Shown here piece after piece: positions 25,229-34,702 of a stretch of DNA of 64,000 nt. A model generated the notes under the pieces. The model made no database searches and was not told the origin of the DNA. It saw nothing but the letters and a program-made list of their open reading frames with translations. The translations under genes and the position numbers were made by a program. The DNA is from Mycobacterium sp. SMC-4. Lineage in GTDB: Bacteria > Actinomycetota > Actinomycetes > Mycobacteriales > Mycobacteriaceae. The stretch lies in NCBI RefSeq assembly GCF_025263265.1, contig NZ_CP079869.1, forward strand, positions 5,332,001-5,396,000. Direction: 5' to 3'. Every line of letters starts with the position of its first letter. Positions within the stretch are counted from its first letter, which is position 1.

Positions 25229-26505
25229 CCGCCGAGACCACACCCGCCGCACCCGCGCCAGAGCTGCGCAGCCGGGGTGCGCTCGGACTGATGTTCGACC
25301 CGGTGTTCGGTGCCCTGTTCTGGGGAAAGATGTTCTCGGTCGCGGCGGTGTGGACCCACGGGATCGTCGCCGCGATCGTCATGTACGACGCCACCCGCTC
25401 GGCACTGATGGTCGGGATGGTCGGCGTCGTGCAGTTCGCCCCGCAGCTGATCCTGTCCCCCACCAGCGGCAAGTGGGCCGACACCGGCAACCCGTTCCGG
25501 CAGATCCTGCTGGGCCGGGTGTTATGTGTGGTGGGCTCGGGCTCCATCGCGATCTGGTTCTTCGCCTCCCCGGAGATCGCCGGGATGGCCGCCGCGGTAC
25601 CGGTTCTGCTGGGCACGACGCTGGTCGGTTTCGGATTCGTCGTCGGCGGTCCGGCGCTGCAGTCGATCGTGCCGAACCTGATCCGGATGGGTGAGCTGCC
25701 CACCGCGATGGCGCTCAACAGCATGCCGATGACGGTCGGTCGCGTCGTCGGCCCGGCCACCGGCGCGTACCTGGCCGCGCACCTCGGACCGGCTTCGGCA
25801 TTCGCGGTCAGCGCAGCCCTGCATCTGGTCTTCGCGCTGGTGCTGATCGCGGTGCGTTTTCCCGCGCCACGGCAGCGGCGCGCCGGCGCCGACTACCGCG
25901 TCCGGGTCGCGGTGCGCTATGTGGTCCGCGACCGGCCGCTGCTGTTGGCCCTGGTCGGGGTGACCACCATCGGCGTCGCGTCGGACTCGTCGATCACGTT
26001 GGCGCCGTCGCTGGCCGATCGACTCGGCGGTGGCGCCACGCTGGTCGGGACCCTGTCGGCGGTGTTCGGTGTGGGCGCCGCGGTCGGCATGGGCGCGTTG
26101 GCGCTGCTGCGCGGGCGGATCAGCTCGGCGAGGGTGTCCTCGATCGGACTGGTCAGCCTCGGTGCCGGTTGCGCCGTGCTGGCGCTGAATTCGACCGTGG
26201 TGGTGGCGATGACCGGACTCGCGATTGCGGGGTTCGGGTTCGGATGCGCGATGACCGGGCTGAGCACCCTGGTGCAGGAACGCGCGCCCGAGGAACTGCG
26301 CGGTCGCATCATGGCGCTGTGGCTGGTCGGATTCCTGGGATCGCGCCCGATCGCCGCAGCGGTGCTCGGCGGTTCGGCGGACCTGTTCGGGGTGTCGGCC
26401 GGTTTCGCACTCGCCGCCGCGATGACCGCGGTGGTGGCGGTGGTGTGCCTTCCCCGCCGACTCACCGGTCCGCTGCCGGGCAGCTGGCCGGAATCGAGAT
26501 TATGA
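25225..26505 (+). CDS. MFS transporter, EntS-like exporter
   Basis: A 426-residue permease with 12 predicted transmembrane segments. The loop 2-3 motif is degenerate (SGKWADTGNPFRQ), and the sequence resembles the MFS_3/EntS group of exporters for siderophores or drugs. The gene overlaps marR by ATGA, the classic layout of a pump under its own MarR repressor, so efflux of the MarR ligand is likely. Substrate is unknown. Confidence 0.85.
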   Translation: MTAETTPAAPAPELRSRGALGLMFDPVFGALFWGKMFSVAAVWTHGIVAAIVMYDATRSALMVGMVGVVQFAPQLILSPTSGKWADTGNPFRQILLGRVLCVVGSGSIAIWFFASPEIAGMAAAVPVLLGTTLVGFGFVVGGPALQSIVPNLIRMGELPTAMALNSMPMTVGRVVGPATGAYLAAHLGPASAFAVSAALHLVFALVLIAVRFPAPRQRRAGADYRVRVAVRYVVRDRPLLLALVGVTTIGVASDSSITLAPSLADRLGGGATLVGTLSAVFGVGAAVGMGALALLRGRISSARVSSIGLVSLGAGCAVLALNSTVVVAMTGLAIAGFGFGCAMTGLSTLVQERAPEELRGRIMALWLVGFLGSRPIAAAVLGGSADLFGVSAGFALAAAMTAVVAVVCLPRRLTGPLPGSWPESRL

Positions 26506-26711
26506 CGTTCCGGTCGTCGCGCCGCTGACGTTTGCGCTGGTACGGCCAGTGTGGCGGGCACGATGTGACGGCGTCGCCGTAGACTGGCATGACCGCGATT
26601 TCCGCTGGACGGGGCCGAGCTGGGATGCTCCAGTCAGGGAGCGGGTGACTGTCGGGCGCGGTCGCACATCACGTGCAGCGGCCCCGGGCATCACCCGCGT
26701 GAGGAGGTGGT

Positions 26712-28340
26712 ATGAGGGACAACGCAGCCTCGGGCACCGGCACAGGGCTCGACGATCTGTGGACTGACGTGCCCCATCCCGTTCTGGTTGTCGATCCCGC
26801 CGGAGTGGTCCGCGCGCTGAGCGAATCCGTTCAACGGGTCCTGCCCGACGCGACCGTCGGCCGTGCCCTCGCCGACTGTGCGCCGGCGTGGCTGGCCGAA
26901 GCGCACCGCTGCGCTGCCCGTCCGGTGTCGGGTGTCCTGGACGGACACCGTTACACCGCGCAGCCCACCGCGCTGGCCGGCGCAGACCTCGCCTGGTGGC
27001 TGGTGGCCGAGAGCACGCCGGCTGTGCAGGAAATGCGCCAGGCGCTGGCCCGGGAACAGGAGCGTGCGGCGTTTCTCGACGAAGCGTCCGCGGTGCTGAT
27101 GGCGTCGCTGAACATCGACCGCTGCATGGAAGCCACCGTGCAGATGGCCGCGCGCCACATCGCCGACGCGGCGGTGGTGGTGGCACCGGTGGTCGGCGGC
27201 CGGTTACCGGTGGTGTGCTGCGACGACCAGGGCGTCGTCGAGCACCGCCAAATCACCGCCGACCCTGCCGAGGTGGCCGGGCTCAGCGAGGCGCTGCGCG
27301 GATTCCCCCCGGTGCCTTCCCGATGGATCGATCCGACCGCGGTCCCCGATTGGCTTGTCCCCCAAGAGTTCATCGGCTCGATCGGTTCAGTGGTCATCAC
27401 CCCGCTGCCCGGCCACGGCGTGCCGGCCGGCGCGCTGGTGTTGTTGCGACGCAACTCCCAGACCGTGTTCACCGCGGGCGAGGAGTTGTTCGCCCGGCTG
27501 TTCGCCGCACGTGCCGGGGCGGCGCTGTCGGCTGCCCGGCTCTATGCCGAGCAGTCAGCGATCACCCGCACCCTGATGCGCGATCTGTTGCCCCCGCAGC
27601 TGCATCGCCTCGACGGGATCGAGCTGGCCGGCGGCTACCGGGCCTCCGAGGACCACGAAGCCGTCGGCGGCGACTTCTACGACGTGCACCCCGCCGTCGG
27701 AGACGACGGGGAGACTCTGATCGTGCTCGGAGACGTCTGCGGCAAGGGTCTGGAGGCCGCGGTGATGTCGGGCAAGATCCGCAATACGTTGCAAGCCCTG
27801 GCTCCGTTGGCCGGCGACCACGCCGCGGTGCTGGGTCTGCTCAACAGTGCGCTGCTGTCCCCGCACGACACCCGATTCGTGACGCTGGTGCTGGCCTCGG
27901 TGGCGTGCCGGGACGGCCGTGTGACGCTACGGCTGACCAGCGCCGGTCATATGGCACCGCTGATCGTGCGGAGCGACGGCAGTGTCGAAGAGGCCGACAC
28001 CCGCGGCACCCTGGTCGGGGTGCTTCCGCACATCAACGCCCGCACCTTCGAGACGTCGCTGGCGCCTGGCGAAACCTGTCTGCTCTACACCGACGGCGTC
28101 ACCGAGGCGCACGGTGGCCCGCTGGGCACCGACATGTTCGGTGAGCAGCGGCTCTCGACCGCGCTGGCCCAGTGCGTTGGTCTGCCGGCCGAGGCCGTCG
28201 TCGAGCACGTGATGATGCTGACCTCACAGTGGGTGAACCGACGCAGCCACGACGACATCGCGGTGGTGGCCATCACATCTCCCCGTCGCACCCATCTAAG
28301 CGCGGTGGACGGGCACACAGCGGGTAGATACATCGCATGA
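26712..28340 (+). CDS. PAS-GAF-SpoIIE (PP2C-type) serine phosphatase, RsbU/RsbP-like
   Basis: A 542-residue signalling phosphatase. Residues 15-105 look like a PAS domain (HPVLVVDPAGVVRALSES), 125-280 a GAF domain, and 300-530 the SpoIIE PP2C domain with metal Asp in GGDFYDV (319-325), GDVCGKG (340-346), YTDGVTEA and HDDIAVV. Such enzymes dephosphorylate STAS anti-anti-sigma proteins so that they can free a sigma factor. ATG 26712 has GGAGGTG just upstream. Its stop overlaps the start of the B12-binding gene, and the STAS substrate is encoded two genes on, so the three are one module. Confidence 0.9.
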   Translation: MRDNAASGTGTGLDDLWTDVPHPVLVVDPAGVVRALSESVQRVLPDATVGRALADCAPAWLAEAHRCAARPVSGVLDGHRYTAQPTALAGADLAWWLVAESTPAVQEMRQALAREQERAAFLDEASAVLMASLNIDRCMEATVQMAARHIADAAVVVAPVVGGRLPVVCCDDQGVVEHRQITADPAEVAGLSEALRGFPPVPSRWIDPTAVPDWLVPQEFIGSIGSVVITPLPGHGVPAGALVLLRRNSQTVFTAGEELFARLFAARAGAALSAARLYAEQSAITRTLMRDLLPPQLHRLDGIELAGGYRASEDHEAVGGDFYDVHPAVGDDGETLIVLGDVCGKGLEAAVMSGKIRNTLQALAPLAGDHAAVLGLLNSALLSPHDTRFVTLVLASVACRDGRVTLRLTSAGHMAPLIVRSDGSVEEADTRGTLVGVLPHINARTFETSLAPGETCLLYTDGVTEAHGGPLGTDMFGEQRLSTALAQCVGLPAEAVVEHVMMLTSQWVNRRSHDDIAVVAITSPRRTHLSAVDGHTAGRYIA

Positions 28341-29422
28341 GCGCCGCCGGTGACCACTCGGGCCCGGCCGAAGACTTCCGGGAGCAGCTGTGGACCGCTG
28401 CCGTCGACGGTGACGAGTACACCGCGATCCAGGTCGTCTTCGGGGCACTCGAACGCGGTATGCCCGCCGAAGATGTCCTGCTCGAGGTGATCGCTCCGGT
28501 CCAGCAGCGGGTGGGTATGGAGTGGGCCGCCAACCGGATCACCGTCGCGCAGGAGCACGCGGCCACCGCGATCAACGATCGGGTGATCGCTGCGTTGGCC
28601 CATCACCCGGGCGTACACCGGCCTGCATCTGCCGGACGGGTGACCGTCGCGTGCGTCGACGGTGAATGGCATGCGATGCCCGCGCGCCTGCTCGCCGAGG
28701 TCCTGCGGTTGCACGGCTGGCGGGTCGACTTCCTGGGAGCCCAGGTACCGACGCCGCACCTGATCGCCCACATCAACCAGCACGGACCCGATGTCGTCGC
28801 CCTGTCGTGTTCCATTGCCACCGGGCTGCCCACCGCCCACGCGGCGATCACCGCCTGCCAGGCCGCCGGTGTGCCCGTCCTGGTCGGCGGTGCGGCCTTC
28901 GGGACGGACGGCCGGTTCGCCGCGCTGCTCAACGCCGACGCGTGGGCGCCCGACGCTCGCTCGGCAGCGGCCCGACTGGCGCAGGGGTTCGGGCCGGTCC
29001 GCATCGCACCCACCCACCAGGCCGTCGACGACCTCCCGCATCTGGCCGACCAGGAGTACACGATGGTCCGCGACTCGGCGGCGCGGCTGGTGCAGGCCAC
29101 CATGAGCGACCTCGAACAACGCCTGCCGGACGTGCGCGACTACACCGAGCAGCAACGCCAGCACACGACCGAGGACATCGCCCACACCATCGACTTTCTG
29201 GCCTGCGCGCTTTACACCGATGACGACCAACTGTTCACCCAGTTCGTCGCCTGGACCGCCGAGATCCTCAGCGCGCGCGACGTGCCCGCCGCGTCACTGC
29301 TGCCCTCCCTGGACTCGCTGGCCGCGCAACTAACCGAGTTCCCCCGCACCCAACGGCTGCTCCGCAATGCGCGTGCCGGCCTGCTCGTTCCGCTGTCCGC
29401 CGACCCCGAACTCCCCGTATGA
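28337..29422 (+). CDS. CarH-like cobalamin-binding sensor protein
   Basis: A 361-residue protein. Residues 10-90 form the helical bundle of B12 sensors with the signature VGMEWAANRITVAQEH: Trp63, Glu73, His74 at the spacing of CarH Trp131, Glu141, His142. Residues 100-215 are the Rossmann-like B12 domain with GEWHAMP (His112 as lower axial ligand) and VGGAAFG. The remaining ~140 residues are helical and of unknown role. CarH uses His132 next to its Trp after light exposure; here that residue is Ala64, so light sensing is uncertain. There is no DNA-binding domain. It overlaps the phosphatase and STAS genes by ATGA on both sides. Confidence 0.85.
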   Translation: MSAAGDHSGPAEDFREQLWTAAVDGDEYTAIQVVFGALERGMPAEDVLLEVIAPVQQRVGMEWAANRITVAQEHAATAINDRVIAALAHHPGVHRPASAGRVTVACVDGEWHAMPARLLAEVLRLHGWRVDFLGAQVPTPHLIAHINQHGPDVVALSCSIATGLPTAHAAITACQAAGVPVLVGGAAFGTDGRFAALLNADAWAPDARSAAARLAQGFGPVRIAPTHQAVDDLPHLADQEYTMVRDSAARLVQATMSDLEQRLPDVRDYTEQQRQHTTEDIAHTIDFLACALYTDDDQLFTQFVAWTAEILSARDVPAASLLPSLDSLAAQLTEFPRTQRLLRNARAGLLVPLSADPELPV

Positions 29423-29781
29423 ACAATCTCACCGTCACCATTGCCTCCGCGCCTCCGGCTACCTGCGTGCACGTCTGCGGCGACCTCGCCTACGGCTCGA
29501 CCGCCATATTGGTCGACGCGGTGGCCGCCCTCTGCACCCCCGGCGCCGGTGTCGAGCAGCTGCATCTGGACTTCACCGAGCTGACGTTCTGTGACTCGGC
29601 CGGCTTGTCGGCGTTGTTGCTCATCCACCGCCAGACGTGCGACGCAGGCATTCCGTTGCACCTCGATCACCGGCCTGCACACCTCCAACGGGTCCTGGAG
29701 ATCACCGGCCTGCTCGACCACCTGACCACCTCTGCGGTCCAGACGCCGGCCAACGACCCCGACGAGACCGAGATCGGCTGA
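29419..29781 (+). CDS. STAS-domain anti-anti-sigma factor
   Basis: A 120-residue STAS protein. The switch motif FCDSAGLSAL places the phosphorylatable Ser60 after Asp59, as in RsbV and SpoIIAA. It should bind an anti-sigma kinase when unphosphorylated and be reset by phosphorylation; the SpoIIE phosphatase upstream is the obvious activator. The anti-sigma kinase and sigma factor are not in the window. ATG 29419 overlaps the stop of the B12 protein gene. Confidence 0.9.
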   Translation: MNNLTVTIASAPPATCVHVCGDLAYGSTAILVDAVAALCTPGAGVEQLHLDFTELTFCDSAGLSALLLIHRQTCDAGIPLHLDHRPAHLQRVLEITGLLDHLTTSAVQTPANDPDETEIG

Positions 29782-29792
29782 ACGCCAGAGTC

Positions 29793-29818
29793 GTTTTCGC
29801 TTCCGGCAGACGGGGAAC
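29793..29818 (+). promoter_or_regulatory. Candidate SigF promoter of the epimerase gene
   Basis: GTTT at 29793-29796 followed after 16 bases by GGGAAC (29813-29818), or after 15 by GGGGAA. The -10 matches 4 of 6. The ATG is 9 bases downstream, again nearly leaderless. It is directly behind the phosphatase-B12-STAS module. Confidence 0.4.
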
Positions 29819-29827
29819 AGCACCGTT

Positions 29828-30832
29828 ATGTCTGTGCGTGTCGCCGTCACCGGCCCCACCGGGGAGATCGGCCTGTCGGCCATCAGCGCACTGGAAGCCC
29901 ACCCCGAGGTGTCCCAGATCGTCGGGATGGCCAGGCGACCGTTCGACCCGACCGGCCACGGCTGGACCAAGACCACCTATCGCCAGGGTGACATCCTCGA
30001 CCGCGACGCCGTCGAGTCCCTGGTCGCCGACGCCGACGTGGTGGTGCACCTGGCCTTCATCATCATGGGCTCCCGGGCGGAGAGCGCCCGGGTCAACCTC
30101 GCCGGCACTCGCAACGTCTTCGAAGCGACCCGTGACGCTTCGGCAGCCGGCGGCCCGCACCGCCTGGTCTATACCTCGTCGGTGGCCGCTTACGGGTACC
30201 ACTCCGACAATCCGGTCCCCATCACCGAGGACGTCGCGCCGCGCGGCTCTGCCGAGCACTACTACTCCGAACAGAAGGCAGCCTGCGAGGCGACCCTGGC
30301 CGAGATCACCGCCGGCTCCTCGCTGGAGGTGTACGTGCTGCGTCCATGCATCGTCGCCGGACCGAAAGCCACCGCGTTGGCCGACGCGATGCCGTGGAAC
30401 CAGCTGCCTGGTCCGGTCCGACGGATCTCCCAAGCACTGCCGCTGCTCAAGCCACCGTTTCCCGACCCTGGCACGCCGTTGCAGCTGGTGCATCATGACG
30501 ACGTCGCCAGCGCCATTGCACTGGCCGTCACCACCACGACGGCGCCGCCCGGGGCCTACAACATCGCCGGCGACGGGGTGTTGTCGATGTCGGATGTCGG
30601 TGATGCGCTGGGGGCGCGTCCGCTGAAAGTGCCGCACGCCGCGGCGGTCGCGACGTCGGAGGTGGTGTCGCGGCTACCGTTCGTCCCGTCCAGCCTGGAA
30701 TGGCTGCACGCCGGGCGTACCTCGGTGGTGATGGACACCACCAAGGCTCGTGAAGTGCTCGGTTGGAAGCCTAAATTCACTGCAGCACAGACTCTTTCAG
30801 CACTGGCGAGCACAATGGACCAGGATCGGTGA
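29828..30832 (+). CDS. NAD-dependent epimerase/dehydratase family protein
   Basis: A 334-residue extended SDR. The N-terminal cofactor motif is TGPTGEIG (8-15), a variant of TGxxGxxG, and the catalytic pair is Tyr146-x3-Lys150 (YSEQK) with SSVAAYG upstream. It resembles mycobacterial NAD(P)-dependent nucleotide-sugar or hydroxysteroid-type dehydratases; the substrate is not evident. The NDH-2-like gene begins 25 bases after its stop, so the two are probably cotranscribed. Confidence 0.88.
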   Translation: MSVRVAVTGPTGEIGLSAISALEAHPEVSQIVGMARRPFDPTGHGWTKTTYRQGDILDRDAVESLVADADVVVHLAFIIMGSRAESARVNLAGTRNVFEATRDASAAGGPHRLVYTSSVAAYGYHSDNPVPITEDVAPRGSAEHYYSEQKAACEATLAEITAGSSLEVYVLRPCIVAGPKATALADAMPWNQLPGPVRRISQALPLLKPPFPDPGTPLQLVHHDDVASAIALAVTTTTAPPGAYNIAGDGVLSMSDVGDALGARPLKVPHAAAVATSEVVSRLPFVPSSLEWLHAGRTSVVMDTTKAREVLGWKPKFTAAQTLSALASTMDQDR

Positions 30833-30857
30833 TCACCGGATGCGGAGGATGTGACCG

Positions 30858-32177
30858 ATGACCTCTGTCGTGATTGTCGGCAGCGGGTTTGCCGGCTTCG
30901 AGTGCGCCCGACGGCTGGTCCGGATACTCGGCAAAAACCAGCAGCACGGAGCCGATGTCGAGGTGACCGTGGTGTCGCCGGTCGACTACATGCTCTACAC
31001 GCCGTTGCTGCCCGACGTCGCCGGTGGTGTCGTCGACGGACGGTTCGTCACCATCCCGCTGGCCAACGCCCTACGAGGAGTCCGACTGGTCCGGGGCCGC
31101 GCCACCGACGTCGACTTCGACGGTAAAACCCTGAGCTACACCGATCCAGAGGGCCGCACCCGGCCGTTGTCCTGGGACCGGTTGGTGCTGACGCCGGGTT
31201 CGGTGACCCGGTTGTTCGACATTCCCGGGCTGGCCACCCACGCCCGTGGCCTGAAGTCCACCGCCGAAGCGTTGTATCTGCGCGACCACGTGCTCGAACA
31301 GCTTGAGCTCGCCCATGTCGACGACGACCCGCAGCGCATCCGAGCCCGCCGCACCATCGTGATCGTCGGTGCGTCCTACTCCGGAACCGAACTGGCGGTG
31401 CAGTTACGTGCGCTGGCCGATTCCGCGGCGCGGCAGCTGGGTTTCGACGGCTCCGAGGTGCGATTCGTACTGCTGGACATGGCCGAACAGGTGATGCCGG
31501 AGGTGGGCGAGAAGCTCGGCGCGGCCGCGATGCGGGTGCTGCGTGAACGCGGGATCGACGTTCGGCTGGGTATGACGCTGGACTCGGTGGCCGACGATCA
31601 CGTCATCCTCAGTGACGGCAGCCGGGTCGACACCCACACGGTCGCCTGGGTCACCGGCGTGACCGGTGCACCCCTGATCGAGGCCCTGGGGCTGGAGACC
31701 GAACGCGGCCGGCTGAAGGTGGGCCCGGATCTGCAGGTGCCAGGCCGGCCGGCGGTGTTCGCCGGCGGTGACGCCGCGGCGGTGCCCGACCTCACCAAAC
31801 CGGGCACCATCACCCCGCCCACCGCCCAGCACGCGACCCGGCAAGGAAAAGTGTTGGCCCGCAACGTCGCCGCCAGCCTCGGTTACGGCACCGCAAAGCA
31901 CTACAAGCATCGAGACATGGGCCTGGTGGTCGATCTGGGTCCACGCTACGCCGTGGCCAACCCGCTCAACATCCAGCTCTCCGGGCGACCGGCGAAATTC
32001 GTCACCCGCGCCTACCATCTGCTGGCGATTCCTCGGTTCGTCAACCGGTGGGCGGTGTCGTTGGCGTACCTGACCGATGCGGTGTTCGACCGGTCGGTGG
32101 TCTCGATGGGGTTGTCGACCAGTGAGGACGCCAATTTCGCTGCCAGCGAAGGTATTCCGCTGCCGAAGGCGAATTGA
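30858..32177 (+). CDS. NDH-2-like NAD(P)/FAD-dependent oxidoreductase
   Basis: A 439-residue two-dinucleotide-binding flavoprotein. The FAD motif GSGFAGFE (8-15), a second Rossmann motif VGASYSGTE and the C-terminal FAGGDAAAVPD (FAD-binding Asp) are clear. The hydrophobic C-terminal region (FVTRAYHLLAIPRFVNRWAVS) matches the membrane-associating end of type II NADH dehydrogenases. Quinone reduction with NADH is likely but mycobacteria have several such paralogues. GGAGGATG lies about 8 bases before ATG 30858. Confidence 0.88.
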   Translation: MTSVVIVGSGFAGFECARRLVRILGKNQQHGADVEVTVVSPVDYMLYTPLLPDVAGGVVDGRFVTIPLANALRGVRLVRGRATDVDFDGKTLSYTDPEGRTRPLSWDRLVLTPGSVTRLFDIPGLATHARGLKSTAEALYLRDHVLEQLELAHVDDDPQRIRARRTIVIVGASYSGTELAVQLRALADSAARQLGFDGSEVRFVLLDMAEQVMPEVGEKLGAAAMRVLRERGIDVRLGMTLDSVADDHVILSDGSRVDTHTVAWVTGVTGAPLIEALGLETERGRLKVGPDLQVPGRPAVFAGGDAAAVPDLTKPGTITPPTAQHATRQGKVLARNVAASLGYGTAKHYKHRDMGLVVDLGPRYAVANPLNIQLSGRPAKFVTRAYHLLAIPRFVNRWAVSLAYLTDAVFDRSVVSMGLSTSEDANFAASEGIPLPKAN

Positions 32178-32180
32178 GTC

Positions 32181-32617
<437 letters not shown>

Positions 32618-32621
<4 letters not shown>

Positions 32622-33925
32622 CAGTACCGCATCGCACGGGCGAAGGTGTCGGTCAGCAGCGCATGGTCGACGACCAGCGGCGCGTTGGACAGCAGGCGCT
32701 GTTGCGGCAGGGCGCCGTCGGCCAGCGCGGCGGCGTCGGAGCCACGGTAGCCGACCCCGGCCAGCCCATTGGGCATCGCGACCGCGCGCATGATCTCGAT
32801 CAGGTGATCGGCCAGGATGTCGCCGGCATCATCGGCGGGCACGGCATCGAGTACCTCGGCGCCGAGGGTGCGAGCGGCGTCGAGGTGGCGGACCGGGTCG
32901 GTCGACGCGGTGGCACGCAACGCCGCAGGCGCGTTGAGGATCACCGCCATGCCGTGCGGGACCAGCGGTTCGTCGCCGGGATAGCCCGACGGATGGTAGC
33001 GGCGGACCTGCCCGGCCACTGCATAGGACATCGCGTGTGGCAGATGCACTCCGGCGTTGCCGAAGGCGATACCTGCCAGCGTGGCGGCCCACATGACGCG
33101 TTCGCGCGCCTGTCGGTCCGATGCGTCGGTGACGGCCCGCACCAGGTACTTGCCCAGCAGCCGCAGCGCCTCTCTGCTGCCCAAATCGCTCCACGGGTTG
33201 GCGCCCTGGCTCATCGGGCGAAGGCTGGGCCGCTGGGCAGCGCTACGTCTGGAATAGGGCCGGGCGGTGTAGGACTCCAGCGCGTGTGCGAGCACGTCCA
33301 GTCCGCTGCAGGCCACAACGGGTCCTGGCAGCGTGTCGGTGGCATCGGGGTCGACCAGCGCCTCGGTGGGACGCAACCCCGGAGCCGCGATGCCGGTTTT
33401 GGCGCGCATGGCGAGCAGGTCGAAGATCGCGATACCGGTGACCTCGCTACCGGTTCCCGACGTGGTGGGGCAGGCGATGTGCGGGCGCAGCGGGCCCGGC
33501 ACCGGTGTGCCGGCCCCGATCGGGGCATTGACGTAGGCGAGGAAGTCCGCGGGATGGGTGGCATACAGATTGGCCGCCTTGGCGGTGTCGATCACCGAGC
33601 CCCCGCCCACGGACACATAACCGTCCACTGCTGCCTCGGTCGCGAAATCGATGGCGTGTCGGAATGATTCGTCGGTCGGCTCGACGTGCACGTCGGTGTA
33701 GGAGACGATGTCGATGCCGGCCTCGCGCAGCGATCGCGCCGCGGTGTCGAAGACGGCCAGCTGCGCGACACCCGGGTCGGAGAACAGGCCCACCCGGCTG
33801 ATCCCCAACGCCGCGGCGCGCTCCCCCACTTCGCGCAGGCACCCCCGCCCGAACGTCACGCGGGACGCATCGACGGTGAACGCGGTGTCCCAGCAGTCGC
33901 CGATGAGGTCGTGATCGCAGCCCAT
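32618..33925 (-). CDS. Iron-containing alcohol dehydrogenase, hydroxyacid-oxoacid transhydrogenase type
   Basis: A 435-residue group III dehydrogenase. It has [20 protein letters not shown] for NAD(P) binding, [18 protein letters not shown], and metal ligands in DVLAHALE and [12 protein letters not shown]. The inserted segment and overall length match the ADHFE1-like transhydrogenases that oxidise 4-hydroxybutyrate using 2-oxoglutarate. A general alcohol dehydrogenase cannot be excluded. ATG 33925 is chosen because the conserved N-terminus [18 protein letters not shown] follows directly. It is divergent from the hydrolase gene at 33980. Confidence 0.87.
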
Positions 33926-33979
33926 CCGTCGATTCTGCCTTTCGTGGCGTGAGGGGGGTCCATTCGGCACTCTGGAGGC

Positions 33980-34663
33980 ATGGATACCGTCGAGTACGCG
34001 CCCCGACGTCTGGCCGATGTGTTCGGCGACCCTGCCGGGCCGGCCATCCTGGTATGGCACGGCACCCAGACCGATGCCCGCGCCACGGTCGCCCCGCTGT
34101 GCGAGCTGCTGGCCCAACGCGGCTTCGGTGTAGTAGCGGCGGACTGGGACTCCCACGCCGCGGACAACGGCCGCGCCGACCTGCTGGCCTCGGCGCACTT
34201 CGCCCTGAATTGGTCGGTCGGGTCGGCGGGGCTTGCAGTGGTCGGCTGGTCACTCGGTGCGGTGGCCGCCGCGGGTCTGACGCTGCGAGCAGCGCACTAC
34301 GGCGTGGTGGTGACCCATACTGTCGGCCTGGCCGGCGCTTTCATGGCCTCCGACCCGATATCGGGTGAGCCGTTGCCCGCGCTGGTGGACACCGCGACCG
34401 GCGGTGCTGAGTTCACGCTGGTCCACGGGGTCGACGACGATGTGGTGCCGGCCGAGGCCAGCTATTCGTTCGCAGCCGACCTGCGGCGGGCCGGGTGGCC
34501 GGTACGGGTTGTGGAGTTGCCGACCGACCATGGCGCGATCGCCGGGGCTCGTTACGACCCCGCCGTCGACCGGTACTTTCCCGCTGACGACGACCACACC
34601 CGCACCGTCGCCACCGATGTGGCCGACCACATTGCGGCTGCCCTCGCCGCACGCCACGGATAG
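33980..34663 (+). CDS. Alpha/beta hydrolase
   Basis: A 227-residue hydrolase. The nucleophile elbow is GWSLGA with Ser91, the oxyanion region VWHGTQT is near residue 25, an acid residue lies in [11 protein letters not shown] and the catalytic His in PTDHGAIAG. It resembles dienelactone hydrolase-like or small esterase proteins; the substrate is unknown. It converges on the sulfotransferase gene with a 39-base gap. Confidence 0.85.
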   Translation: MDTVEYAPRRLADVFGDPAGPAILVWHGTQTDARATVAPLCELLAQRGFGVVAADWDSHAADNGRADLLASAHFALNWSVGSAGLAVVGWSLGAVAAAGLTLRAAHYGVVVTHTVGLAGAFMASDPISGEPLPALVDTATGGAEFTLVHGVDDDVVPAEASYSFAADLRRAGWPVRVVELPTDHGAIAGARYDPAVDRYFPADDDHTRTVATDVADHIAAALAARHG

Positions 34664-34702
34664 GTCCGGCGCAGTGGAGCACCCGGGGAACAAGATCGGC
34701 GC

